A stretch of DNA of 64,000 nt from contig JAKLFC010000002.1 in the NCBI GenBank assembly GCA_022711405.1, forward strand, positions 62,001-126,000, read 5' to 3'. The position numbers were made by a program, and so were the translations under genes. Positions 43,973 to 52,782 of this stretch are shown one piece after another. How positions within the stretch are numbered: position 1 is the stretch's first letter; each line of letters begins with the position of its first letter. The notes beneath the pieces are model-generated. The model was not told the DNA's origin. It made no database searches and was given only the letters and a program-made list of their open reading frames with translations. The stretch comes from Bacteroidota bacterium. Lineage in GTDB: Bacteria > Bacteroidota > Bacteroidia > Bacteroidales > JAGONC01.

Positions 43973-45580
43973 GTGTTCAAGTTAGAAACCAAGATCGATG
44001 TGAACTCTGCCGAGTTCAAAAAGAATAAAGAAGATTACCTGATCCTTCTTAACCGTTACAAAGAGATACAGGCCCGGATCATCAGAGGCGGGCCTGAAAA
44101 AGCGGTTCAGAAGCATAAAGAACGTGGCAAGCTGCTGGCACGTGAACGCATCGACAAGCTGATCGATCCCAACACGCCATTTCTGGAACTCTCTTCCCTG
44201 GCCGCGTACGACATCATGGACAACGAGCATCCGTCGGCCGGTATCGTTACCGGTATCGGTGTGATCCATGGCCGGGAAACGGTTCTCATTGCCAACGATG
44301 CTACCGTCAAGGGAGGAACTTATATCAAGGAGACCATCAAGAAGCATCTCCGTGCCCAGGAGATCGCCATGGACAACCAACTGCCCTGTGTGTACCTGGT
44401 GGATTCCGGTGGGATCTTTCTGCCCGAGCAGGCAAATGTGTTTGCCGACCGGGATCATTTCGGCCGGTTCTTTTACAACCAGGCAAAGATGTCGGCCATG
44501 CGGATCCCCCAGATCTCCATCGTGATGGGTTCCTGCACCGCCGGTGGGGCTTATGTTCCGGCCATGAGCGACGAGGCGATCATCATCCGGAACCAGGGAA
44601 CGATCTTCCTTGGCGGCCCTCCCCTGGTCAAGGCAGCTACCGGTGAAGTGGTCACACCGGAAGAGCTCGGAGGAGCCGACGTGCACACCTCAATCTCGGG
44701 AGTGGCCGATCATTATGCGGAAAATGACATCCATGCCATCCAGATGTGCCGGAATATTTTTCAAAACCTCAGCAAGCCGGAACGGCAGGAACTGGACAGG
44801 CTTCCTGTGGAAGAACCTGCCTATGATCCGGAGGAGATCTATGGAATTGCTCCGCTGGATTTCAGAAAGCTGATCGATCCCCGCGAGATCATCATGCGAA
44901 CAGTGGATGGAAGCCGTTTCCATGAATTCAAGGAAAGATACGGCCCTACCCTTGTCACCGGGTTTGCCCATATCATGGGCTTCCCCGTTGGTATCCTTGC
45001 GAACAATGGCGTCCTCTTTTCGGAATCAGCCCTGAAAGCCACCCACTTCATTGAATTATGCTGTTCCCGAAAGATCCCGCTGGTATTCCTGCAGAACATC
45101 ACAGGTTTTATCGTCGGAAAGGATTTTGAGCGTAAGGGCATCGCCAAGGACGGCGCAAAGATGGTACATGCTGTTGCCAACGCGAATGTCCCCAAATTCA
45201 CGGTGATCTTTGGCGGCTCCTTCGGGGCCGGTAATTACGGAATGTCAGGCAGAGCTTACAGCCCGCGGTTGCTTTTTATGTGGCCAAACTCCAAGATTTC
45301 CGTCATGGGGGGAATGCAGGCTTCGGGAGTGCTCATCCAGGTGAAGGAAGAAGCCTATAAAGCCAAAGGGCAGCAGATGCCTCAGGAAGAGATCGATGCG
45401 CTTCGTAAAAGCATCCTTGACAAATACGATCACGAGGGTTCTGCCTATTTCAGCACCGCACGGCTCTGGGATGACGGGATCATCGACCCTGCCGACACCC
45501 GAAGAGTACTGGCCATGGGAATCTCAGCTTCCCTCAACCGAAAATTCGACGATCAGAAGTTCGGTGTGTTCCGAATGTAA
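43973..45580 (+). CDS. mccB: Methylcrotonyl-CoA carboxylase beta (acyl-CoA carboxyltransferase) subunit
   Basis: The 535-residue product is of usual MCC-beta length and begins with GTG; the N-terminus [14 protein letters not shown] matches family starts, so GTG 43973 is preferred. Diagnostic MCC-beta segments are [69 protein letters not shown] and [18 protein letters not shown]. It moves carboxyl from carboxybiotin to 3-methylcrotonyl-CoA in leucine breakdown. The partner alpha subunit (biotin carboxylase plus biotinyl domain) is missing; instead the cluster encodes an oxaloacetate-type carboxyltransferase-biotin protein at 46495. Hydratase, acyl-CoA dehydrogenase and HMG-CoA lyase genes follow on the same strand. 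Confidence 0.92.
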   Translation: MFKLETKIDVNSAEFKKNKEDYLILLNRYKEIQARIIRGGPEKAVQKHKERGKLLARERIDKLIDPNTPFLELSSLAAYDIMDNEHPSAGIVTGIGVIHGRETVLIANDATVKGGTYIKETIKKHLRAQEIAMDNQLPCVYLVDSGGIFLPEQANVFADRDHFGRFFYNQAKMSAMRIPQISIVMGSCTAGGAYVPAMSDEAIIIRNQGTIFLGGPPLVKAATGEVVTPEELGGADVHTSISGVADHYAENDIHAIQMCRNIFQNLSKPERQELDRLPVEEPAYDPEEIYGIAPLDFRKLIDPREIIMRTVDGSRFHEFKERYGPTLVTGFAHIMGFPVGILANNGVLFSESALKATHFIELCCSRKIPLVFLQNITGFIVGKDFERKGIAKDGAKMVHAVANANVPKFTVIFGGSFGAGNYGMSGRAYSPRLLFMWPNSKISVMGGMQASGVLIQVKEEAYKAKGQQMPQEEIDALRKSILDKYDHEGSAYFSTARLWDDGIIDPADTRRVLAMGISASLNRKFDDQKFGVFRM

Positions 45581-45588
45581 TACAGTTG

Positions 45589-45647
45589 CAGGTTACAAGT
45601 TGCAGGTTGCAAGTTATAAAATCAACCAACCTGAAACCTGTAACCTG
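45589..45647. repeat. Inverted repeat of CAGGTTAC type between mccB and the hydratase gene
   Basis: A 20-nt arm (45589-45608) and its partner (45628-45647) match at 17 of 20 positions when inverted (CAGGTTACAAGTTGCAGGTT against CAGGTTACAGGTTTCAGGTT). They sit in the 85-bp spacer between two genes of the cluster. This looks like a short interspersed palindrome rather than a gene-specific site and could form an mRNA hairpin. Confidence 0.65.
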
Positions 45648-45665
45648 AAACAAAACCAATGAGAT

Positions 45666-46454
45666 ATGAAACCATTTACGTCCCTTGAATTCGAACTGTC
45701 AGACCGCATGGGCACCATCTGGCTGAACCGGCCGGATAAGCACAATGCCATGACCGCCGAAATGATCGGCGAGATCATCGACTGCTTCCAGGAAGCATCT
45801 GCCATGACAGAAGTCAGGATCATCCTGTTGAGAGGGCGGGGACCGTCCTTTTGCGCCGGCGCCGACCTGAACTATATGAAAGGGATTGCGGCATTCGGCT
45901 TTGAAGAGAATTACCAGGACAGCCTCCAGCTGGCCAGATGCTTCAACACGATCTATACGTGCCCAAAGCCAACCATTGCGGTGGTGCACGGCGCCGCGAT
46001 CGGAGGTGCCAACGGTTTGCTGTCGGCCTGCGACTTCGTCTATTGCGCCGATGATACCAAATTCGCCTTTGCGGAAGTCAAACTGGGTATCGCTCCTGCC
46101 ACCATCTCGCCCTACGTCATCAAGCGTATCGGGGAATACGGCGCACGCGACCTGATGATCACCGGCAGGAGGTTCACGGGAAAGGAAGCTGAATATTTCA
46201 GGCTTGTCAACAAATCCGTGGCAGCGGAAGAACTTGACAATACCGTGAATGCCACCGTCAAAAGCCTGATGACGAGCGGGCCGGAAGCGATGGCAGCCTG
46301 CAAAAAGCTGATCTATGCCATCTCGAATGAACTGTGCATGGATTCGGTGGTGGATTATACCGCCAGGCTGATCGCTGAACTGAGGGCATCCACAGAGGGG
46401 CAGGAAGGCATGGCCTCTTTCCTCGAAAAACGCCCGCCAAGCTGGACACAATAA
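45666..46454 (+). CDS. Enoyl-CoA hydratase family, probable methylglutaconyl-CoA hydratase
   Basis: The 262-residue product is a crotonase-fold protein: LNRPDKHNAM, the oxyanion strand RGRGPSFCAGADLNYM, a second oxyanion element HGAAIGGANGL, FAEVKLGIAPATISPYVIKRIG and the hexamer helix GARDLMITGRRFTGKEA. Context between mccB and the biotin protein, with HMG-CoA lyase downstream, points to 3-methylglutaconyl-CoA hydratase (LiuC/AUH role), which forms HMG-CoA. The fold alone cannot separate it from other enoyl-CoA hydratases. Confidence 0.85.
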   Translation: MKPFTSLEFELSDRMGTIWLNRPDKHNAMTAEMIGEIIDCFQEASAMTEVRIILLRGRGPSFCAGADLNYMKGIAAFGFEENYQDSLQLARCFNTIYTCPKPTIAVVHGAAIGGANGLLSACDFVYCADDTKFAFAEVKLGIAPATISPYVIKRIGEYGARDLMITGRRFTGKEAEYFRLVNKSVAAEELDNTVNATVKSLMTSGPEAMAACKKLIYAISNELCMDSVVDYTARLIAELRASTEGQEGMASFLEKRPPSWTQ

Positions 46455-46494
46455 GGGTGTTTAAACGTGTATTTACTATGAAAACCTGAGCACC

Positions 46495-48669
46495 ATGGCA
46501 AAACGACAGATAAGATTCAGCCTGATTTATCGGGATATGTGGCAGTCGTCCGGGAAATATGTACCCAGGGTCGATCAGCTGAAAAAGATAGCTCCCGTGA
46601 TCATCGACATGGGTTGCTTCGCCCGGATCGAGACCAATGGAGGTGCGTTTGAACAGGTGTGCCTGCTGTTTGGCGAAAATCCAAACCAGACCGTCCCCGA
46701 ATGGACCAAACCCTTCAACGAAGCGGGGATACAGACACACATGCTTGAAAGGGCACTGAACGGTATCCGGATGTTCCCCGTTCCGGCGGATGTGCGAATG
46801 CTGATGTATAAGGTCAAAAAGGCCCAGGGCGTTGACATTGCCAGATCCTTCTGCGGACTGAACGATCCCAGGAACCTTGAATTATCCATTAAAGGGGCGA
46901 AAGCTGCCGGCATGATCTCACAGGCTGCCCTCAGCATCACCCACTCACCGGTTCATACGGTGGAGCATTACATGCACGTGGTGGATAAGGCAGTGGAATT
47001 CGGAACCGACGAGATCGCCCTCAAAGATATGTCGGGGGTGGGAAGACCGGTGCTGCTGGGGAAACTGGTCAGGGCCATCAAAGAAAAATATCCCCATTTG
47101 CTGGTGCAGTACCACGGTCACTCAGGTCCGGGATTCTCGGTCGCCTCCATGCTGGAAGTGGCCAAAGCCGGTGCCGATATCCTCGATGTGGCCATGGAAC
47201 CGCTCTCATGGGGCATGGTGCACCCGGATGTGATCACTATCCAGGAAATGCTTAAAGATGCCGGATTTGATGTACCGGAGATCAACATGCACGCCTATAT
47301 GGAAGCCAGGGCGCTGAACCAGAGTTTCATGGACGATTTCCTGGGCTACTTCATCGACCCCAAAAACCGCTATGTGAGCTCCCTGATGATCGGTTCAGGG
47401 CTCCCGGGCGGAATGATGGGAAGCCTGATGGCTGATCTGAAAGGGGTGCATACGGCCATCAACCTCGCCCTGAGGGAACACGGCAAAAAGGAACTCAACG
47501 AGGATGAACTGCTGGTGAGCCTCTTCGATGAAACAGCCTATGTCTGGCCAAAACTGGGCTATCCTCCCCTTGTCACCCCTTTCAGCCAGTATGTGAAAAA
47601 TGTCGCACTGCTCAATATCGTTCAGATGGCCAAAGGGGAGGAACGGTATTCAATGATGGACGAGAATACCTGGAGCATGATCCTTGGAAAAGCCGGTAAA
47701 CTGCCCGGTCCCCTGGCTCCCGAAATCATTGAACTTGCACAGAAGAAAGGAAAGGAATTTTACTCCGGCGTCCCCCAGGAACTCTACCCCGATGCACTGG
47801 AAAAATACCGGACGGAAATGCATCAGCTTGGATGGGACACGGGGAAAAACGACGAAGAACTCTTCGAATTTGCCATGCACGAAACACAGTACCGGGATTA
47901 TAAATCCGGGCTGGCAAAAAAGAGATTCCTCGAGGAGATCGAAAAAATGAAATCCCAAAGCGAACCAAAAAAAACAATCAGCACCGTGAAAGATAAGCAG
48001 GTCCCCAACAGAAATACCTACAGCAGGGAAGCCGTCGAACTGCCCGTTGCCATAACGGGTTTTCTGGCTTATACACTGAATAACCGGTTGATCGCACCTG
48101 ATACTGCCCGTACCAATGGAGACAGTGTATGGACATCCATCGGATTCTGGAGGAACAACATGGCAGTGACCGTCGTTCATGAAAAAACGGAAATACCTGT
48201 AAAAATCAGGAACCTGGCCAGCCGGGAGTACGAATTTATCATCCATGATATCCCATTTGCGGTCAAATTACTCTACATCGACCTGGGGGAAGTCGATTAC
48301 ACGGTGAACGGGCAGACTTACTTTGCAGGCATTACGAGAGCGGAGGGTGACTTCTCCAAAGTAACCATCAACCAGAAGGAATTTTTACTTATGCGCAGCG
48401 ATCTGCTGGTGGATGAATCGCTTGCCCATGCCGACACTTCAGCGGCCGGAAGCAATGAAAACAGGATCATTGCACCCATTCCCGGGCGGATCTTCAGGAT
48501 CAACATCAGCGAGGGCGACAAGATCAAAAAAGGAGATGTGGTGCTGGTGATCGACGCCATGAAAATGGAAAATAATATCCTTACGAAAAGGGAAGGTACT
48601 GTCAAAAAGATACTGGTGAAACTCGACGATATGGTGGAGGCCGGTACCCGGCTCATCGAACTGGAATGA
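46495..48669 (+). CDS. Carboxyltransferase-BT-biotinyl fusion, candidate transcarboxylase subunit
   Basis: The 724-residue product joins three parts. Residues 1-330 are an HMGL-like TIM-barrel carboxyltransferase of the oxaloacetate decarboxylase alpha / pyruvate carboxylase type, with Arg13, Asp14 and Gln17 (YRDMWQS), catalytic Lys177 (ALKDMSG) and metal ligands His207 and His209 (YHGHSG); about 330-480 is the matching helical domain. Residues about 545-640 resemble the BT domain that docks MCC alpha on MCC beta. Residues about 655-724 are a biotinyl domain with Lys690 in AMKMEN. No ATP-grasp biotin carboxylase is present here or nearby. Together with mccB this looks like a 12S/5S/1.3S-type transcarboxylase. 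The keto-acid pocket motif RGxNxxGY is degenerate (MLERALNGIRMF, 83-94) and the His of DxHQS is Trp16, so the second substrate may not be oxaloacetate or pyruvate. Confidence 0.85.
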   Translation: MAKRQIRFSLIYRDMWQSSGKYVPRVDQLKKIAPVIIDMGCFARIETNGGAFEQVCLLFGENPNQTVPEWTKPFNEAGIQTHMLERALNGIRMFPVPADVRMLMYKVKKAQGVDIARSFCGLNDPRNLELSIKGAKAAGMISQAALSITHSPVHTVEHYMHVVDKAVEFGTDEIALKDMSGVGRPVLLGKLVRAIKEKYPHLLVQYHGHSGPGFSVASMLEVAKAGADILDVAMEPLSWGMVHPDVITIQEMLKDAGFDVPEINMHAYMEARALNQSFMDDFLGYFIDPKNRYVSSLMIGSGLPGGMMGSLMADLKGVHTAINLALREHGKKELNEDELLVSLFDETAYVWPKLGYPPLVTPFSQYVKNVALLNIVQMAKGEERYSMMDENTWSMILGKAGKLPGPLAPEIIELAQKKGKEFYSGVPQELYPDALEKYRTEMHQLGWDTGKNDEELFEFAMHETQYRDYKSGLAKKRFLEEIEKMKSQSEPKKTISTVKDKQVPNRNTYSREAVELPVAITGFLAYTLNNRLIAPDTARTNGDSVWTSIGFWRNNMAVTVVHEKTEIPVKIRNLASREYEFIIHDIPFAVKLLYIDLGEVDYTVNGQTYFAGITRAEGDFSKVTINQKEFLLMRSDLLVDESLAHADTSAAGSNENRIIAPIPGRIFRINISEGDKIKKGDVVLVIDAMKMENNILTKREGTVKKILVKLDDMVEAGTRLIELE

Positions 48670-48677
48670 ACAAACAC

Positions 48678-48718
48678 CTTTGTGTCCTTTGTGTATCCTT
48701 TGTGCCCTTTGTGTTTAA
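48678..48718. repeat. Solo end of the TTAAACACAAAGG repeat family
   Basis: Read on the minus strand this starts TTAAACACAAAGGGCACAAA and continues with further ACACAAAGG units, like the ends of the elements at 43372, 58330 and 63226, but no second arm is present. It starts 9 bp past the stop of the biotin protein and fills most of the 95-bp spacer before the acyl-CoA dehydrogenase. Confidence 0.6.
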
Positions 48719-48764
48719 ATAAAAAGTCAACTCTCTGACATACGATATCCTTTAATCAGTCGCC

Positions 48765-49910
48765 ATGGATTATGAACTTTCCGAAGTGCAGCAAATGATC
48801 CGCGAAACAGTCCGCGACTTTGCTGAAAGAGAAATCAAGCCAGTTGCCAACCAGCTGGACGAAAAGTCTGAATTTTCGCTGGATCTGACCCGTAAGATGG
48901 GCGAACTGGGTCTTTTCGGCATGTACCTGCCTGAGAAGTACGGCGGACAGGGTCTTGATTACCTGTCGTATATCATTGCCATTGAAGAGCTGGCCCGCGT
49001 CGACAGCTCCCAGGCCGCCACCCTCGCAGCACACAACTCCCTCGGCATCGGACCCCTGTACTACTTCGGAACCGAAGAGCAGAAAATGAAGTACCTTCCC
49101 CGGCTGTGCACCGGAGAGGCACTGTGGGGTTTCGGGCTCACTGAGCCCAACGCCGGATCTGACTCCCGGGGTACTAAAACCGTTGCTGAACTGAAAGACG
49201 GGCAATGGATCATCAACGGCTCGAAGATATTCATTACCAACGCATCTTCGCCCATCACCATCGGTAGCACCGTGCAGACGGTCAGCGGTGAGTCGGGCGG
49301 AAAGAAGGAGTTCACCTGCATCATCGTGGATCAGGACACCCCGGGTTTCAAGGCGGTGAGCATGCACCGCAAACTGTTGTGGAGAGCTTCCAACACGGCC
49401 GAGTTGTATTTCGACGATTGCCGTGTCCCGGAACAAAACCTGCTGGGCAAACGGGGCGAAGGATCCCATATCATGCTGAGCACCCTCGACAGCGGCAGGC
49501 TTTCGATTGCCGCCATGGGACTCGGCCTGGCCCAGGGGGCCTTTGAAATGGCCATGCAGTACGCCAAAGAAAGAAAACAGTTCGGGCAACCCATCATCCA
49601 ATTCCAGGTCAACTCGTTCAAGCTGGCCGATATGGCCGTCAAGATCGAACATGCCAGGACTTTTCTCTATAAAGCCTGCTGGTTGAAGGATAACCATAAA
49701 CCGTTCGGAAAAGAATCGGCCATGGCAAAGCTCTTCTGCTCGGAAATGGCCAGGGAGGTAGCCGATGAGGCCGTCCAGCTCCACGGCGGATACGGCCTGA
49801 TGAAGGATTATGACATCGAAAGGTTCTACCGCGACCAGCGCCTTTTGCAAATAGGGGAAGGCACCTCGGAAGTACAGCGGATGGTCATCGCCCGGTACAT
49901 CGGCTGCTGA
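48765..49910 (+). CDS. Acyl-CoA dehydrogenase, possibly acting on isovaleryl-CoA
   Basis: The 381-residue product is a typical FAD acyl-CoA dehydrogenase: GFGLTEPNAGSDSRGT, FITNA, ERKQFGQPI, QLHGGYGLMKDYDIERFYRD and IGEGTSEVQR. The Glu in GEGTSE (about 365) is the catalytic base position of short/medium-chain dehydrogenases; animal isovaleryl-CoA dehydrogenase has Ala there and a base elsewhere. By sequence it therefore resembles butyryl-CoA-type enzymes, while its place between mccB-type genes and HMG-CoA lyase suggests isovaleryl-CoA oxidation or the reverse reduction of methylcrotonyl-CoA. The next gene starts 7 bp later. No ETF genes are in the window. Confidence 0.88.
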   Translation: MDYELSEVQQMIRETVRDFAEREIKPVANQLDEKSEFSLDLTRKMGELGLFGMYLPEKYGGQGLDYLSYIIAIEELARVDSSQAATLAAHNSLGIGPLYYFGTEEQKMKYLPRLCTGEALWGFGLTEPNAGSDSRGTKTVAELKDGQWIINGSKIFITNASSPITIGSTVQTVSGESGGKKEFTCIIVDQDTPGFKAVSMHRKLLWRASNTAELYFDDCRVPEQNLLGKRGEGSHIMLSTLDSGRLSIAAMGLGLAQGAFEMAMQYAKERKQFGQPIIQFQVNSFKLADMAVKIEHARTFLYKACWLKDNHKPFGKESAMAKLFCSEMAREVADEAVQLHGGYGLMKDYDIERFYRDQRLLQIGEGTSEVQRMVIARYIGC

Positions 49911-49917
49911 TCAGCAC

Positions 49918-50787
49918 ATGGAACAGATTAAGATCACCGAAAGTCCCCGCGATGCGATCCAGGGGCTACCGTACTTCATCCCCACCCAGACAAAGGCAGA
50001 TTATATAAATGCTCTGCTGAAAGTGGGATTTGACATCATTGATTTCGGGAGCTTTGTGTCCCCGAAGGCCATCCCCCAGCTGAGAGATACGGAACAGGTG
50101 ATCAAAAAGCTGGATCTGTCGGGATCCGTTTCCCGGTTAATGGTGATCACCGGAAACCGTAAGGGAGCTGAAACGGCATGCAGCTTTCCGGAGATCACCT
50201 GGCTCTCATTCCCCTTTTCCGCTTCCGAAACGTTCCTGAAACTCAATATCAACTCCAGTGTGGATAAGGCAAGGCTTCTGATCGATGACATGCTTGTGCT
50301 TTGCGATAAGAACAATAAATCCCTCATGGTCTATCTGACCATGGCATTCGGTAATCCCTACGGAGATCCCTGGAATCCTGACCTGGTGTGGAGATGGATA
50401 GAGAAACTGCAGAACGCGGGTGTTCAGCATGTGGCACTGTCTGATATCACAGGTGAGGCCACCAGGGAAAGCATTTCACTGATCTACTCGGTACTCGGAT
50501 CTGATTTCCCGAATCGTTCTTTTAACCTCCACCTGCATACCACGCACGACACCTGGCAGGAAAAGGTAGACGCGGCTTTTACGAACGGATGCAGGCATTT
50601 CGACACGGTGATCAACGGGTACGGCGGATGTCCGATGACAGGCTATGAACTGCTGGGCAACCTGAATACCATGTACCTTGTGGAATACTGCAAACAATAC
50701 GGGGTAAAGCACAGCCTGGATGAAATCGCACTGGATGAGGTCATCCAAAGGGCATCCATCTTTTATCGCACAGGAGAACATACATAA
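49918..50787 (+). CDS. mvaB: Hydroxymethylglutaryl-CoA lyase
   Basis: The 289-residue product is an HMGL-like TIM barrel with the catalytic set of the lyase family: Arg11-Asp12 (SPRDAIQG), FGSFVSPKAIPQ, Asp176 (LSDITGE), His205 and His207 (NLHLHTT) and the flexible-loop Cys238 (GYGGCPMTG). It cleaves HMG-CoA to acetoacetate and acetyl-CoA, the last step of leucine breakdown. Length and motifs match Bacteroidota HMG-CoA lyases. It is the last gene of the cluster; an AT-rich 153-bp spacer precedes the glycan-utilisation genes. Confidence 0.9.
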   Translation: MEQIKITESPRDAIQGLPYFIPTQTKADYINALLKVGFDIIDFGSFVSPKAIPQLRDTEQVIKKLDLSGSVSRLMVITGNRKGAETACSFPEITWLSFPFSASETFLKLNINSSVDKARLLIDDMLVLCDKNNKSLMVYLTMAFGNPYGDPWNPDLVWRWIEKLQNAGVQHVALSDITGEATRESISLIYSVLGSDFPNRSFNLHLHTTHDTWQEKVDAAFTNGCRHFDTVINGYGGCPMTGYELLGNLNTMYLVEYCKQYGVKHSLDEIALDEVIQRASIFYRTGEHT

Positions 50788-50833
50788 ATTTTTGCATATA
50801 AATATTTTTTTATCTATTCTTTGTATTTTTTTG

Positions 50834-50841
50834 TATATTTG
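50834..50841 (+). promoter_or_regulatory. -7 promoter box of the polysaccharide utilisation locus
   Basis: TATATTTG matches TAnnTTTG exactly within an AT-rich spacer and gives an untranslated leader of roughly 90 nt before the ATG at 50941. T-rich tracts lie upstream, but no TTTG at 19-21 bp. Confidence 0.5.
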
Positions 50842-50940
50842 GCACCCTTGATTATATGAAATCAATATCATTATATACATCCTTTATAAATATCCTAATT
50901 ATTTAATAATCAATGTTTTAAATTTTAAACTAGAACCAAC

Positions 50941-52689
50941 ATGAAAAAATTATTGCAATTATCCATGGCATTCCTTGTTCTCTTTGCCATTGCCAGCATG
51001 ACCTCCTGCAAAGATGATGAGGAAGAAGAACCCGAGGTTCTTGCCAGTTTCACCTCTGTGGCTGATGGTCTGACAGTGACATTCACGAACACATCGCAGA
51101 ACGCAGCGACCTATTCATGGGCCTTCGGTGACGGTGAAACTTCCACCGAAGTGAATCCTGTCCATACCTATACGGCCCTGGGGACCTTTACCGTTACATT
51201 GACTGCCTATTCACCCAAGGGAAAGCTCCATTCCTACGCGGATGATGTTACCTGCGTCGATCCTGATGCTGATCTGACCAAACTGGTCGGAACATTTGAA
51301 GAAGGGAAGAAGACCTGGAAGCTGATCCGTGATGTCACTACAGGGGTTTACCCGCTCGAGGTTGGTCCTTCCGATCATTCCACGATCTGGTGGGCCTTTG
51401 GGCTTCAGGAAGACCTGGCCAAACGTACCTGTCTGTTGAACGATGAATGGACCTTTGTCCGTGAAGGATTGGGCATGGAATTCAGGGCCAATGGTGACTA
51501 CTGGGCGGAAGGTGGTGTTTTTGAACCTGCCAATATCTGCGCAAGCACCGATCAGATGCTTGGACCGGGTGGCGTTGACCTTTCAGCATGGGGCGACGGA
51601 GACCATACCTTTGTTCTGAACACTGCTGCAAATCCTCCAACACTTCAGGTTGTCGGCCTGGGAGCCTACATTGGCCTCTGCAAGGAAGGAACCGGTAAAG
51701 AGGTTACTGTACCTCAGGAAGAAGTTACCTATGAAATCATCTCCCTTGTGGATGGAACCACCGACACACTGATCGTTCAGGGTTCCTACATGGATGGCGG
51801 CGGATACTGGAGATTTGCACTGGTTCATTATGACAATCCGAATGACGAGCCTCCTATTCCTCAGCCCAAACCCACTGCAAAATACGATATAGCTTTTAAC
51901 GGCCTGACACTGACCTTTACCAATTCAAGTGAATACGGTGAGACCTATTTATGGGATTTCGGCGACGGGCAAACGTCAACTGAAACAAGCCCGACTCACA
52001 CATATGCAGGTGATGGATATTATGAAATCTCATTGAAGGCTACCAATGGGTTTGGTGACAACACCCTTATTAAAAGCACATTCCTGGTAGTTAATTCGCC
52101 CGCACTTACTGATGCATTGCTTCAGGGTGCCGCCTGGAAGGTTGTCGTGGGCGATAAGTCCATTTGTGTAGGACCTACGATGGGTAGTAATGAATGGTGG
52201 GCAGTGCCGAAAGCCTTCATGACCGGCGGTGGAACCGGTGGTGACGACTGGTCATGCATAGTGGATGACGAATTCACCTTCAGCGCAGGCGGTGTCTATA
52301 CATACGACGGAAAAGGCCTGGTCCGCAACGACGGCTACATTGCGGGAGATCCCCATGGTTGTTCGGAAGAATCGGCAGTGACCGGTAATGGAGCGTACTT
52401 CCTTTCCGGTACTCACTCATGGGCACTCACGCCTGCAGCAGGAGATGCCAGAGCGATCATCACCCTGACCAACGGTCCTGACAGAGCGGCCTTTATTGGC
52501 TTCTACAAAGGATACTACGGTGGTGAGAACACTGACAATACCAAACCTCCAAACGGCGGGAATCCGACAAATATTTATGAGGTGATGGGCTATGCTCAGG
52601 GAACGACGTATGAATATTTGTTCGTTACCGTTGACCTTGACGGGGCCGGACCAAATACCTCATCCTGGTCAGCGATCCTGTACCGATAA
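50941..52689 (+). CDS. PKD-domain surface lipoprotein, probable glycan-binding protein of the PUL
   Basis: The 582-residue product has a lipoprotein signal (ASMTSCKDDEEEE) with acidic residues after Cys, the usual surface-export signal in Bacteroidota. Two PKD domains (about 33-105, YSWAFGDGETSTEVNP; about 310-380, YLWDFGDGQTSTETSP) are each followed by a similar module of about 180 residues (WKLIRD...STIWWAFG...DDEWTF; WKVVVG...NEWWAVP...DDEFTF), so the protein is an internal duplication. It opens a locus with GH16, SusC, SusD and GH30 genes and is best read as its surface glycan-binding protein. A strong terminator follows. Confidence 0.82.
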   Translation: MKKLLQLSMAFLVLFAIASMTSCKDDEEEEPEVLASFTSVADGLTVTFTNTSQNAATYSWAFGDGETSTEVNPVHTYTALGTFTVTLTAYSPKGKLHSYADDVTCVDPDADLTKLVGTFEEGKKTWKLIRDVTTGVYPLEVGPSDHSTIWWAFGLQEDLAKRTCLLNDEWTFVREGLGMEFRANGDYWAEGGVFEPANICASTDQMLGPGGVDLSAWGDGDHTFVLNTAANPPTLQVVGLGAYIGLCKEGTGKEVTVPQEEVTYEIISLVDGTTDTLIVQGSYMDGGGYWRFALVHYDNPNDEPPIPQPKPTAKYDIAFNGLTLTFTNSSEYGETYLWDFGDGQTSTETSPTHTYAGDGYYEISLKATNGFGDNTLIKSTFLVVNSPALTDALLQGAAWKVVVGDKSICVGPTMGSNEWWAVPKAFMTGGGTGGDDWSCIVDDEFTFSAGGVYTYDGKGLVRNDGYIAGDPHGCSEESAVTGNGAYFLSGTHSWALTPAAGDARAIITLTNGPDRAAFIGFYKGYYGGENTDNTKPPNGGNPTNIYEVMGYAQGTTYEYLFVTVDLDGAGPNTSSWSAILYR

Positions 52690-52715
52690 TAATTCGGATT
52701 AAAATTTAATCTCTT

Positions 52716-52763
52716 AAATCAGGAGTAAGCAGGATCCTGTCTTGGCTTACTCCTGATTTTTTT
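52716..52763 (+). terminator. Strong intrinsic terminator between the PKD lipoprotein and GH16 genes
   Basis: A 15-bp perfect stem (52716-52730, AAATCAGGAGTAAGC, with 52745-52759, GCTTACTCCTGATTT), a 14-nt loop, and T continuing to 52763. It lies inside the locus, so most transcripts of the first gene should end here, with reduced read-through or a separate start for the genes after it. Confidence 0.88.
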
Positions 52764-52782
52764 CATTAAATAACTCATCAAC

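Noticed and set aside
46495..48669. Simple annotation of the biotin protein as oxaloacetate decarboxylase alpha of a sodium pump
   Set aside because: The membrane beta and gamma subunits are absent from the window, and the protein has an MCC-type linker domain and an MCC beta gene in the same cluster.
48678..48718. Tandem CTTTGTG repeat considered as a simple microsatellite
   Set aside because: Read on the other strand it matches the ends of the palindromic element family, so it is better explained as a solo element end.
48756..49850. 364-codon minus-strand open frame opposite the acyl-CoA dehydrogenase
   Set aside because: Antisense shadow of a clearly conserved enzyme gene.
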